From contig JADJVC010000017.1 of assembly GCA_016710685.1 (NCBI GenBank), positions 9,722 through 73,721 of the forward strand: a stretch of 64,000 nucleotides of DNA, written 5' to 3'. This document shows positions 44,470 through 52,319 of this stretch, one piece after another. A program made the translations under genes and the position numbers. The notes below the pieces were generated by a model. It was not told the origin of the DNA, searched no databases, and worked only from the letters and a program-made list of their open reading frames with translations. The stretch is from Flavobacteriales bacterium (GTDB lineage Bacteria; Bacteroidota; Bacteroidia; Flavobacteriales_F; PHOS-HE28). Positions within the stretch are counted from its first letter, which is position 1. Each line of letters begins with the position of its first letter.

Positions 44470-47088
44470 ATGCAGCAAACATCATTTATTGATGCCCCGA
44501 ACTACCAATCGACCACATTCCCGCCGCCGCGGGACTTTCAGGCGATTGCGCACGCTGAGTTACGGGCCAATGTTCGAACGGAGAAAAACCCGACCGGGCA
44601 CATGGCGCAGATGTTGATGGCGCCGACAGGGGCGGGGAAGTGCCTTGGTATTGACACGCCAATCCTCATGGCGGACGGCACGATAAAGCCCGTGCAATCG
44701 GTGCGTGTTGGCGATCAGTTGCTAGGACCGGACGGCACGCCGCGCAACGTCCTATCGCTGGCGCGCGGCCGAGAAATGCTTTACCGCATCACCCCGAAAA
44801 AAGGTGATAGCTATGTGGTCAACGCAAGCCACATTTTGAGCTTGCGGAAAACGCCCGGCAGTGACGCGATTAATCTTGCGAACGGCATGTGCGTTGCTGC
44901 GGATGCTGATGTGGTCAACGTAAACGTCGAGGCGTTCGCGGCAAGTAATAACACAGCGCGGCATTGCCTCAAGGGCTGGCGATCTGGCGCTGTCGAATTT
45001 CCATTTGGCGGCGATGGCCTGCTGATTGACCCGTACTGGCTTGGCTGTTGGCTTGGGGATGGGTGCCAGCACATGGCGGCGCTTACGAGCCCCGAATGCA
45101 ATATGGTTGATGAGTGGAAGCGATCTGCCGAAAAGCTTGGATACGAGATTGTTGTCATCAAATCGCGAGAGGGCGACTGCCCGACATGGCGCATCGTTTC
45201 AAGATCGCGTGCGCCGGATGGATCGACGTGGAATGCCTACGTTGCAGCGCTTGACGCCTACGGATTGCGCCAGAGAAAGCACGTACCGCACGAATACAAA
45301 GTTGCATCTGTTGATGTGCGATTGCGGCTTATCGCTGGCCTGATTGACTCAGACGGGCATCTGACGCACAGCGGGTTCGATTGGATTAGCAACCGTGAGG
45401 AATTAGCGAACGATTTTGCCTTTCTTTGCCGGTCGGTTGGCCTTGCCGCGTACATCTCGCCAAGTCGAAAGACAATTAAGTCAACCCGCTTTGAGGGTTG
45501 GTATTGGCGCGTAAGTGTCAGTGGAGATACGGATCGGATTCCGTGCCTAGACAAGCAGGCACCAGCACGGAAGCAGAAAAAACGCCACCTTGTACACGGC
45601 ATACAAATAGAGCCAATTGGCGAGGGCGACTATTACGGTTTCGAGATCGACGGCGATAACCTGTTTTTGCTCGGTGATTTTACTGTAACGCACAACACCT
45701 ACCTTGGCATGCGGATAGTTCACGAGTCCCTAAAAAGAGGCAATCGCGCTCTTTTTGTGTGCGATCGCGAGGCTCTAATCGAGCAAACAACCGCCGTTGC
45801 GGATAAATACGGTCTTGGGGCGCATGGCGTCATCAAGTCCAACCACTGGCGCACAAACCGAGACATGCCTTTCCAAATCTGCAGCGTGCAGACACTCGCG
45901 CGCAGGAATTGGCCAGAAGCTGACGTCATTGTTATTGATGAGGCTCACACTCAGCATAAAGCCTGGGTAAACCACGTTCTGGCAGGTGCTGGCGGCGCAA
46001 AGGTGATTGGGCTCAGCGCTACGCCGTTTTCTGTTGGGCTGGGCCGGATTTTCACGAATTTAGTCAACGCCGGCACCATGGCCGAGCTGACTAAAAGCGG
46101 CGTTCTTGTGCCGATGCGCATTTTTAGCTGCCCGCGCATAAATTTGAAGGGCGCCAAGATAGACCCGAAGTCGGGCGAGTATTCCGCGAGCGACATCGAG
46201 GCGCGCGGAATGGAGATTGTTGGCGATATAGTAACGGAGTGGCATAAGCACGCTAGCGACCGCAAAACCATAGTATTTGGGTCGACGATCAAGCACTGTG
46301 AGGAAATTCGCGAACAATTCGTCAATGCGAGGGTAAAGGCGAGGCTTTACACGTCACTTACAACGGAAGACGAAAGGAAGGAGCTTCTCGAAGATTTCCG
46401 CAAGCCAGACCCAGAGATACGCGTACTGATAAGCGTGGAGGCGCTCGCCAAAGGGTTCGATGTAGCTGACGTTGGCGCCATCTGCGATGCGCGTCCAATG
46501 CGCAAGAGCCTTAGCACAGTGATCCAGATGTGGGGACGCGGAGTCCGATCGTCACCAGAAACCGGGAAAACAGACTGCTTGCTGCTGGATTTCTCGGGGA
46601 ACATCCAAAGGTTCGCAACAGACTACGAGGATATTTTTCACAACGGCCTAAAGTCGCTCGACATGGGCGAGAAGCTTGACAAGACGGTACGTAAGGATGA
46701 AGACGATCAGAAGCAGAGCTCTTGCCCATCGTGCGGATTCACCCCATTTGCTCGGATGTGCATGTCCTGCGGATTTGAGCGGCAGTCACAAAGCGGAGTG
46801 ATCCAGCTGCCTGGAGAGCTCACAGAGATCAAGCTAGGCGGGAAGAAGGCCGCAACAGACTCGCGGGACTTGTATTTTCAGGTAGCGACGTACACCAGGG
46901 CGCACGGAGACGCCAATACAGCAAAACAACGCGCGTATCACACCTACGTCCGCATGACCGGCAAAGATCCGGCGTCAAGCTGGAAATTTGCCGACGCCCC
47001 AAACGTGCAGATCAGTCAGCCGGTGCTCAATGAAATCAAGCGTCAGCGCATCGAGTACGCAAAAAAGATGGAGGCTGCGCGAAAATGA
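44470..47088 (+). CDS. SF2 DEAD/DEAH helicase with intein
   Basis: 872 residues before splicing, 520 after. The N-extein ends in APTGAGK (Walker A, residues 51-57), and the C-extein resumes with TYLGMRIVHESLKRGNRALF. Motif II is VIVIDEAHTQHKAW, motif III is GLSATPF, and motif VI lies in TVIQMWGRGVRSSPETGK. A C-terminal zinc-binding segment has CPSCGFTPFARMCMSCGF. The spliced product is an ATP-driven DNA helicase, likely for replication or recombination. The following primase gene overlaps by four bases. Confidence 0.93.
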   Translation: MQQTSFIDAPNYQSTTFPPPRDFQAIAHAELRANVRTEKNPTGHMAQMLMAPTGAGKCLGIDTPILMADGTIKPVQSVRVGDQLLGPDGTPRNVLSLARGREMLYRITPKKGDSYVVNASHILSLRKTPGSDAINLANGMCVAADADVVNVNVEAFAASNNTARHCLKGWRSGAVEFPFGGDGLLIDPYWLGCWLGDGCQHMAALTSPECNMVDEWKRSAEKLGYEIVVIKSREGDCPTWRIVSRSRAPDGSTWNAYVAALDAYGLRQRKHVPHEYKVASVDVRLRLIAGLIDSDGHLTHSGFDWISNREELANDFAFLCRSVGLAAYISPSRKTIKSTRFEGWYWRVSVSGDTDRIPCLDKQAPARKQKKRHLVHGIQIEPIGEGDYYGFEIDGDNLFLLGDFTVTHNTYLGMRIVHESLKRGNRALFVCDREALIEQTTAVADKYGLGAHGVIKSNHWRTNRDMPFQICSVQTLARRNWPEADVIVIDEAHTQHKAWVNHVLAGAGGAKVIGLSATPFSVGLGRIFTNLVNAGTMAELTKSGVLVPMRIFSCPRINLKGAKIDPKSGEYSASDIEARGMEIVGDIVTEWHKHASDRKTIVFGSTIKHCEEIREQFVNARVKARLYTSLTTEDERKELLEDFRKPDPEIRVLISVEALAKGFDVADVGAICDARPMRKSLSTVIQMWGRGVRSSPETGKTDCLLLDFSGNIQRFATDYEDIFHNGLKSLDMGEKLDKTVRKDEDDQKQSSCPSCGFTPFARMCMSCGFERQSQSGVIQLPGELTEIKLGGKKAATDSRDLYFQVATYTRAHGDANTAKQRAYHTYVRMTGKDPASSWKFADAPNVQISQPVLNEIKRQRIEYAKKMEAARK
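44641..45696 (+). other. Intein with LAGLIDADG homing endonuclease
   Basis: 352 residues, from Cys58 (CLGIDTPILMADGTIKPVQS) to Asn409 in FTVTHN, followed by Thr as the C-extein nucleophile. The N-terminal splicing block includes SYVVNASHILSL (TxxH-like block B) and the C-terminal block is DYYGFEIDGDNLFLLGDFTV. Two LAGLIDADG-type helices are visible (YWLGCWLGDG and LIAGLIDSDG), so it may still home. It is inserted in the helicase P-loop, between Lys and Thr of GKT, making helicase activity depend on splicing. Confidence 0.95.
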
Positions 47089-48044
47089 TGGACGCCGATC
47101 GAGTGCGCGACGCGCTGCAGTTTATCGCGCCCAGTGAGCGCGAGACCTGGGTGCGTATGGGCATGGCCGTAAAGGCTGAGCTTGGAGATTCCGGGTTCGA
47201 AGTCTGGAACACTTGGAGCCAAGGTGATGAGTCGTACAAGTTGAGCTCTGCAAGGTCAGTGTGGCGCAGCATTAAAGCCGGCGGCGGCATCACCGGCGCG
47301 ACGCTTTTTAGGGCTGCAATTGATCGCGGCTGGGTTGATGATGGCAAGAGAGTAGAACGGCAAGTTGACGAAGCGACGTTGCGTCGCAGAGCGGATGAGG
47401 CGCGCAGAGAAGAGGCTGAGCGAGAAAGGGCCGCGCGCGCCGCGGTCGTAAAGGCTCAGAGGATGATCGACAGCGCCAGGATGGAGCCGCACAACTATTT
47501 AGCGTCCAAGGGCTTCCCGGAGCACAAGGCGCTGGTTATTATGCCGTCGGGCGCAATGATTATTCCCATGCGCAAGGACAGCATTCAAGGCCGGGCCGGG
47601 CCGCTGGTGGGCGGGCAGGTGATTGAGTTGATCGATAACCAGTGGGTCAAGAAGATGATCTACGGAACCCGCGCACGCGGGGCGCTGTTGCGTTTAGGCG
47701 TCAAGGAGACAACAGAGTCTGTCCTTGTTGAAGGTTTGGCTACTGGCCTTACTGCGGTGGCAGCAGCGAGGCGCGCGGGCATAAGGGCTGCTGTGTACGT
47801 GGCATTCACCGCGGACAATCTCGCGCATATCGCGGGTGAACTCGGCGGTCGCCGCTACGTGCTTGCAGACCATGACGCAAGTGGCACCGGCCAGCGCGTA
47901 GCAGAGCGCACCGGGCTGCCGTGGGCAATGTCAGACCAGCTTGGCGAAGACGTAAACGACCTACATCAGCGGCGAGGCCTAGAGGCCGTAGCCGATCTTT
48001 TAACAGCCTGCCGATTTGCTGCCACTGGAGGGCGCGCAGCTTAG
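47085..48044 (+). CDS. Toprim-domain primase
   Basis: 319 residues. The N-terminal region (ALQFIAPSERETWVRMGMAV and WNTWSQGDESYKLSSARSVW) matches the PriCT-2 domain. The C-terminal half is a Toprim fold with the catalytic Glu in ESVLVEGLATGLTA, Asp-x-Asp-like residues in YVLADHDASGTGQRVAERTG, and EDVNDLHQ at the end. It would make RNA primers with the helicase just upstream (four-base overlap). A long charged helix links the two domains. Confidence 0.9.
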   Translation: MMDADRVRDALQFIAPSERETWVRMGMAVKAELGDSGFEVWNTWSQGDESYKLSSARSVWRSIKAGGGITGATLFRAAIDRGWVDDGKRVERQVDEATLRRRADEARREEAERERAARAAVVKAQRMIDSARMEPHNYLASKGFPEHKALVIMPSGAMIIPMRKDSIQGRAGPLVGGQVIELIDNQWVKKMIYGTRARGALLRLGVKETTESVLVEGLATGLTAVAAARRAGIRAAVYVAFTADNLAHIAGELGGRRYVLADHDASGTGQRVAERTGLPWAMSDQLGEDVNDLHQRRGLEAVADLLTACRFAATGGRAA

Positions 48045-48260
48045 GTAGGGAACCGGGTGCGCGGCGGGTAACGAAAGCGCGTATCGGGTGTTGGTCTTGC
48101 TACTTTGGGAAGGGTCCGCGAGCAAGCATGGGGGCGTCGTAGCTCATACCCCCGGAACCCGAAAAGATGAGCCGCCGCAACGCCGGGACGGATGCCTAAC
48201 CCCAAGCGAATGCGAGACAGCCCCTTCCTGGGGAGTAGCTGTCTCGCCTCCACCGAACAA
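48045..48260 (+). ncRNA. Gene-free, strongly structured stretch
   Basis: No convincing open frame over about 300 bases. Stems seen: CTTGCT/AGCAAG (48096-48126), GGGGG/CCCCC (48130-48153), GCTCAT/ATGAGC across it, and a ten-pair GCGAGACAGC/GCTGTCTCGC stem with inner CCC/GGG (48212-48247). GGGGGCG at 48130 can also pair with CGCCTCC at 48245, followed by ACC, like an acceptor stem. A small RNA or mRNA leader is plausible. No known family is recognised. Confidence 0.45.
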
Positions 48261-48317
48261 ATACCTATAACTTTTAAGCTCTTGATCTTGGCTCTTGATC
48301 TAAGCTTTAAGCTCTTG

Positions 48318-48346
48318 TTGCCTTAGTGTTTCTGGTTTGGTAATGT
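48318..48346 (+). promoter_or_regulatory. Promoter with operator half-site
   Basis: TTGCCT (48318-48323) and TAATGT (48341-48346) with a 17-base spacer. The sequence TTTGGTAATGT over the -10 is identical to that over the ERF promoter -10, so both may bind the same repressor. Short repeats of GCTCTTG lie upstream (48279-48317). Confidence 0.65.
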
Positions 48347-48371
48347 TGTGCTGCTGCTAGTGACGGACGGA

Positions 48372-48659
48372 ATGGTTAGGATGGAAATAGTTCACAAAGT
48401 AACGGGATACAAAACAAGCCTTGATTACGAAAGGCTTGCTGAGTTGATGCAATCGCAATCCGTGGTGTGCATTGTTGATTCGTCTGTCGGAGAGGATTGC
48501 AGGGATATTGCGCACACTATTTTTACCCCAAGCAAAAAGCCAGTTTGGCAAATATGCTGCAGGGGAACTTGTTACGTGTACGCGTGGGATGTTGCTGGCT
48601 TTGTTAGTACATGCAAGAACAGAAATGTCGAGTTCATTGTTCCAAACAACCAGGAGTAA
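48372..48659 (+). CDS. Small hypothetical protein
   Basis: 95 residues from ATG 48372; ATG 48381 and GTG 48348 are alternatives, the latter unlikely because it lies at the predicted transcript start. Contains several Cys (VVCIVDSS, ICCRGTCYVYAW) and a beta-rich pattern. First gene after the 48318 promoter, so probably early. Family not recognised. Confidence 0.6.
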   Translation: MVRMEIVHKVTGYKTSLDYERLAELMQSQSVVCIVDSSVGEDCRDIAHTIFTPSKKPVWQICCRGTCYVYAWDVAGFVSTCKNRNVEFIVPNNQE

Positions 48660-48664
48660 AAGAG

Positions 48665-48715
48665 ATGCACCCGAAAGCACAGCAAGCCGCGATCTTTTCC
48701 CAGCTGCCGCGGTGA
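48665..48715 (+). CDS. 16-residue leader peptide
   Basis: ATG 48665 has AGGAG eight bases upstream and opens a frame of only 16 codons (MHPKAQQAAIFSQLPR). Its TGA overlaps the GTG start of the next gene (GTGA). The next gene has no ribosome site of its own, so this short frame may serve to deliver ribosomes to it. Confidence 0.45.
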   Translation: MHPKAQQAAIFSQLPR

Positions 48716-49062
48716 CAAAGGAACAAAAGCTTGAGAAGTGGGTGCGCGGTCGCGGAATCGACTACGCACTTGCTTGCACGCAAATGACTGAAGGTGACGT
48801 TGATGCGTTTGCGGAGCAATTAGCGCTTCGCGACCCAGCTGAAACCAAATGCGCGGTACTTTGCTTTAGGCTGATGGAAGAAAGGGGGAAGCTGTGGAAC
48901 GCCCCTATTCGATACTGGCATCACCCGGAATCCGATGCGCTTTGGAAAAGTAACAAGGACGAGCGAGGCACGGAAAGTGCTGATGCTATGTGCGTGGAAG
49001 AGATCACGGAAGCGGATTACGTTCGCCTATTAGCAGAGCAAAAAGGCACTGGTCGAGTATGA
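48712..49062 (+). CDS. Hypothetical protein coupled to leader peptide
   Basis: 116 residues from GTG 48712 (VTKEQKLEKWVRGRGIDYAL...). A longer frame reaches back to 48472, but that part is a shadow of the gene at 48372. Predicted helical, with a Trp-rich segment (GKLWNAPIRYWHHPESDALW). No motif recognised. It overlaps the next gene by four bases. Confidence 0.6.
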   Translation: MTKEQKLEKWVRGRGIDYALACTQMTEGDVDAFAEQLALRDPAETKCAVLCFRLMEERGKLWNAPIRYWHHPESDALWKSNKDERGTESADAMCVEEITEADYVRLLAEQKGTGRV

Positions 49063-49622
49063 GCGAAGAACCCAAAAAGCAACGCAAGCCAAGCCGGCCT
49101 ATCCATTTCAAGATAGTGCCGGCTACGCTTGGGTCAGGGCAAAAAAGGCTAGTCCTGGTGCCAAACGACGACATTGCGCGCGAGGACATGAAGGAACGGT
49201 TCGCAAACGGGCAAGTAGTGCGCGCAGAGCTGACAAAAGCCCGAAACATCGAGCTACACGGCTTGGCGCACATCGTTGGTCAGATTGTCTCAGAGAACTG
49301 CGACGATTTTCACGGGCTGGACTGGCACGATGCCTTCAAAGTCCTGCAACTGGAAACGCGCGTTGAGTGCGAGCAATGCGAGATCGACTTGCGGGAGCTT
49401 GGCGTTGATCTCTCGTCCTTCGGCGTTCCGCGGGATGTTCCGTTGATCGTCAAGCAATGGCGGGCGAACAGCATCGCGTTCGATAAGATGGATGACTCGC
49501 GCTTTAGGGTGCTATTCAAGGCCGTTTGCCGTCTGGTGAGCGAAAAGTACATTGTCGACCAGGACAGCGATGCTTTCGAGAAAATGGTGAAGATCGAGTT
49601 TGGGAAAAGGTGCAGGCTATGA
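49059..49622 (+). CDS. DUF1367/NinB-like phage protein
   Basis: 187 residues, MSEEPKKQRKPSRPIHFKIV. The pattern of an N-terminal beta strand, a helix near residues 55-75 (ARNIELHGLAHIVGQIVSEN) and a late SIAFDKMDDSRFRVLFKAVC segment resembles DUF1367 proteins that lie in phage replication and recombination regions. These are thought to act with recombination enzymes, but the reaction is not known. ATGA overlap on both sides. Confidence 0.65.
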   Translation: MSEEPKKQRKPSRPIHFKIVPATLGSGQKRLVLVPNDDIAREDMKERFANGQVVRAELTKARNIELHGLAHIVGQIVSENCDDFHGLDWHDAFKVLQLETRVECEQCEIDLRELGVDLSSFGVPRDVPLIVKQWRANSIAFDKMDDSRFRVLFKAVCRLVSEKYIVDQDSDAFEKMVKIEFGKRCRL

Positions 49623-49783
49623 GTGGTCGGCCGTGGCTAGTGCCCGAGCTTGCAAAGGTCGCGACCCTATATCCGGACCACACAAGCGAAGAGATAGCGA
49701 AAATTCTTGGGCGCTCAAAAAACAGCGTCCAATGGGCAGTTAGATCAAGCGGGCTTCGGAAAAAGACCAGGAGGAAGAAGTGA
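49619..49783 (+). CDS. Small helix-turn-helix protein
   Basis: 54 residues, starting MSGRPWLVPELAKVATLYPD. The segment HTSEEIAKILGRSKNSVQWA forms a clear helix-turn-helix, with a Lys/Arg-rich tail. Probably a DNA-binding regulator or DNA-binding accessory. It overlaps both neighbours by four bases. Confidence 0.75.
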   Translation: MSGRPWLVPELAKVATLYPDHTSEEIAKILGRSKNSVQWAVRSSGLRKKTRRKK

Positions 49784-50094
49784 GTTACCCGACAGATGCG
49801 TTTCGGCAATTTTGCGCGGAGATTGCGGAGCGTGATGCGCAAATAATCGGACTACAAAATGCCGTTGATGCCTGCATATTGCAAATTGAACGCGACCAAG
49901 CCGAACTGGCGCGGCTGCGGGCTGAGATGGATAGGATCGCCAAACTGCCAACAGTGACGTATCTCTATAAATTTCCGTACCTTGGCGGGTTTGTTTGGCG
50001 CAACTCCGCGCAGGAGTTTGACGGGGCCACGGCGGTTGACTCAATGGAGTTAATACAGCGACCGGAGCAAGTGCCGGCGAAGGTGGAGAAATGA
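49780..50094 (+). CDS. Small coiled-coil protein
   Basis: 104 residues from a GTG in a GTGA overlap. Residues 12-55 (EIAERDAQIIGLQNAVDACI then LQIERDQAELARLRAEMDRI) are a heptad coiled coil; a short beta segment follows. Function unknown. The next gene overlaps by ATGA. Confidence 0.65.
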   Translation: MSYPTDAFRQFCAEIAERDAQIIGLQNAVDACILQIERDQAELARLRAEMDRIAKLPTVTYLYKFPYLGGFVWRNSAQEFDGATAVDSMELIQRPEQVPAKVEK

Positions 50095-50921
50095 CCCCCG
50101 AATGCCACAACGCTGAGTCAATCGTCCGACAGTGGGGCAGGTCTTCCGCTGTTGATTTTGCATCATTTGAGCGCCTAGTCATCATGTTCTCATGCGGCGC
50201 AGCCAGCGCGGTTGCCGCCAGCATGGCCCTTGCGGCAGCCAAGTCGTCAGGCATTGAAACTGTGGTTTTGTACATCGACACCGGCAGCGAGCACGAGGAT
50301 AACGCGCGCTTTATAACCGACTGCGAGCGATGGCTATGCCACAAAATAACGACAGTCAAAAGCGATAGGTTCGCGGATACATGGGCGGTCTGGGAAACTC
50401 GCCGATACATCTCTGGGATTCTCGGGGCGCCATGCACGACTGAGCTAAAAAAAGCCGTCGGTGAAAAGTTTAGGCGGCTTGGCGATCTTGAGGTTTACGG
50501 ATTTGATTCGACAGAAAGCGACAGGGCTGCGCGATTTGCGAAACATCAGCCAGAAATCGCTATGTGGTGCCCTCTGATTGACTCGCGAACACCCAAGAGG
50601 CTGTGCTTCTACGCGCTTGGCGATGCAGGGATAAAGCTACCGGCGATGTACGAACTCGGTTACAGAAATAACAACTGCATCGGATGCCCCAAAGGCGGCG
50701 CCGGGTATTGGAACAAAATTCGTCGAGATTTCCCGCCAGTCTTCGATCGCATGGCGAAACTTGAGCGCGAACTCGGGGCGAAAATCTGCAAGGTCACAAT
50801 AAGCGGGGAGCGTCAGCGCGTGTCACTCGACGAATTGCCAGAAAGCGCCGGCAGGCATAGCAACGAACCGCCGATTGTGTGCGGGCTGTTTTGCGATCAG
50901 GGAGGGGCGCATGACGCCTGA
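50091..50921 (+). CDS. PAPS-reductase-like (DndC-type) enzyme
   Basis: 276 residues. The PP-loop is FSCGAASAVAA (residues 33 on), with Cys in place of the usual Gly in the second position. LYIDTGSEHEDN follows, then Cys motifs APCTTELKK and NNCIGCPKGGAGYWNK that could hold an iron-sulphur cluster. The family activates sulphur or adenylates a substrate, and phage members have been linked to DNA or tRNA sulphur modification and to amino-acid or sulphur metabolism. The substrate here is unknown. Confidence 0.85.
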   Translation: MTPECHNAESIVRQWGRSSAVDFASFERLVIMFSCGAASAVAASMALAAAKSSGIETVVLYIDTGSEHEDNARFITDCERWLCHKITTVKSDRFADTWAVWETRRYISGILGAPCTTELKKAVGEKFRRLGDLEVYGFDSTESDRAARFAKHQPEIAMWCPLIDSRTPKRLCFYALGDAGIKLPAMYELGYRNNNCIGCPKGGAGYWNKIRRDFPPVFDRMAKLERELGAKICKVTISGERQRVSLDELPESAGRHSNEPPIVCGLFCDQGGAHDA

Positions 50922-51171
50922 TTGTTTCAACGGCTACAAGAACAACAAGCCGTGCTACCGCTGGATCGCGCACAGGATGAGCCAGCGGTGCAAAGCCTGG
51001 GCGACTGGCGATAGAGCTGTGCCAGCGCCGGCGCTGGACAAGTGGCAGTGTGCTGGGTGTGCTTGGCTACCAGAAGAGGCAAGGGGATACCTGGAAGCTA
51101 AGCTCATTGACTACATAAATGAAGCTCATTTGGCGATTGCCTTACAGGTCGGCCATGCTGAGCCTCGATAG
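50911..51171 (+). CDS. Cys-rich small protein
   Basis: 86 residues from ATG 50911, overlapping the preceding gene by 11 bases. Cys residues near 5, 13, 25, 45 and 48 (DCFNGYKNNKPCYRW, RCKAW, QCAGCAWLPEEARGY) suggest a zinc knuckle. Function unknown. Confidence 0.6.
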   Translation: MTPDCFNGYKNNKPCYRWIAHRMSQRCKAWATGDRAVPAPALDKWQCAGCAWLPEEARGYLEAKLIDYINEAHLAIALQVGHAEPR

Positions 51172-51418
51172 CGCATCGCTCCAAGTCAATCCGTCGTGCA
51201 TGTACTGTGGAGGCATTCGCGGTCATTCGGAAGTTATCGAAACCGGCGACGAGGACAGCTATTGCGGGCATGAGGTTTGGTTCTGCTGCCACACATGCAG
51301 GGATGCTGGCGGCCCGTGCGAAACATTCCACCGAATACCATGCAATCCCGCGACATTTGAGGTCTTGGATGATGGTGCCGCGGCATCGTCTCTGAAGGAG
51401 GCTCGTGGACGTGAATGA
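51155..51418 (+). CDS. Zinc-ribbon small protein
   Basis: 87 residues from ATG 51155 with AGG seven bases upstream; an ATG at 51119 would overlap the previous gene further. The pattern CMYCGG then YCGHEVWFCCHTCRD forms a likely zinc-binding fold. Function unknown. Overlaps both neighbours. Confidence 0.6.
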   Translation: MLSLDSASLQVNPSCMYCGGIRGHSEVIETGDEDSYCGHEVWFCCHTCRDAGGPCETFHRIPCNPATFEVLDDGAAASSLKEARGRE

Positions 51419-52298
51419 GTTTGCCCGCAAATGGGGAAACGCAGTACGCAGTATCGAATGCTGCGTACTGTGCGGCGCGTACGGCGTCCAGGTCGCACAC
51501 CGCAACGAAGGAAAAGGTATGGGCAAAAAGGCGCCAGACTATCTGGTGGCCGCATTGTGCCCGGCATGCCACCACGATATAGACAACGGGCCGAATCTAA
51601 CGTCAGCCGAGCGCCGATCGCTGATGGATCGCGCAATTGTGCTCACGCTGGCGTATCTGGTCGAACACAACCTAATAGGAGTCGTAGATGCCCAAGGGCT
51701 CGTTTTGCTGCCTAGTAGTGTGCGCCGCGTGCGGCCGGCACTCGGACGAAATCATGGCAAAGGATCCGGAGCAATGGCGCGAAGCGGTGGCGGCGATAGA
51801 GCCGGTCAAGGTGGCGCTGTGCGTGCGGGCGTATCTAGCCGGGATAAAAAAGCGGTCGGATCTGATCGCAAAGCTAAAAGCGGAAGCAAAAGCGAAGGAA
51901 CAATACTCACCAAAGCGCTGAAATTCTCGCTACAGCGCACGCTGCCAGGACTCAACAAATACTCGCGCATGAGCATGTTCGAAAAGCGGGACATGCGCCG
52001 CGACATTGCGAGAGAAGTCGCAGCAGAGCTTTGGGCATCGTGTGGAGTTACAGCGAGGCAAATTGGGCCGATCGCGCGGTGTCGAGTGCACATCTATCGA
52101 TACTCGACTGGAACGCTGGATGGTGACAACAAGTCGGGTGTTCCAAAGTTTCTGCTTGACGTACTACAGCCCCAGTCCGCGCGGCATCCCGACGGGCTGG
52201 GGCTGATTTTGAATGACTCCGAATCCTGCATCGTGGAGCAAATGGTTATTCAGATGCCGGGGAAGGATCTAACGGAGATTGAGATTTTGCCGGAATAA
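51405..52298 (+). CDS. HNH-like domain joined to RusA-like resolvase
   Basis: 297 residues from GTG 51405 (GGAGG upstream). Residues 1-95 carry a zinc/HNH-like nuclease pattern (CCVLCGAYGVQVAHRNEG, ALCPACHHDIDNG). Residues 165-297 resemble RusA-type Holliday-junction resolvases (STGTLDGDNKSGVPKFLLDV, LGLILNDSE) that cut branched DNA before packaging. The middle (about 100-160) is Gly/Ser/Arg/Lys-rich and is overlapped in another frame by a gene with a better ribosome site. Either a true fusion with a dual-coding linker, or two genes whose separating stop was lost. Confidence 0.7.
   Translation: MDVNEFARKWGNAVRSIECCVLCGAYGVQVAHRNEGKGMGKKAPDYLVAALCPACHHDIDNGPNLTSAERRSLMDRAIVLTLAYLVEHNLIGVVDAQGLVLLPSSVRRVRPALGRNHGKGSGAMARSGGGDRAGQGGAVRAGVSSRDKKAVGSDRKAKSGSKSEGTILTKALKFSLQRTLPGLNKYSRMSMFEKRDMRRDIAREVAAELWASCGVTARQIGPIARCRVHIYRYSTGTLDGDNKSGVPKFLLDVLQPQSARHPDGLGLILNDSESCIVEQMVIQMPGKDLTEIEILPE
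51688..51921 (+). CDS. Gene nested in the linker of the HNH/RusA frame
   Basis: 77 residues from ATG 51688, with AGGAG six bases upstream. The protein looks normal: CCLVVCAACGRHSDEIMAKD then a helical WREAVAAIEPVKVALCVRAY. It lies +1 to the surrounding frame, whose translation here is low-complexity. It may be the original gene in this interval, with the enclosing frame open by chance. Function unknown. Confidence 0.6.
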   Translation: MPKGSFCCLVVCAACGRHSDEIMAKDPEQWREAVAAIEPVKVALCVRAYLAGIKKRSDLIAKLKAEAKAKEQYSPKR

Positions 52299-52319
52299 TA
52301 GGCGGGCTGGCATCGGCAC

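Noticed and set aside
48130..48254. tmRNA or complete tRNA
   Set aside because: The GGGGGCG/CGCCTCC pair and TAGCTCA are suggestive, but there is no T-arm next to the 3' strand, no tag-coding frame, and the length does not fit.
48472..48711. Long N-terminal extension of the gene at 48712
   Set aside because: It overlaps almost all of the gene at 48372 in another frame and its translation looks like shadow sequence.
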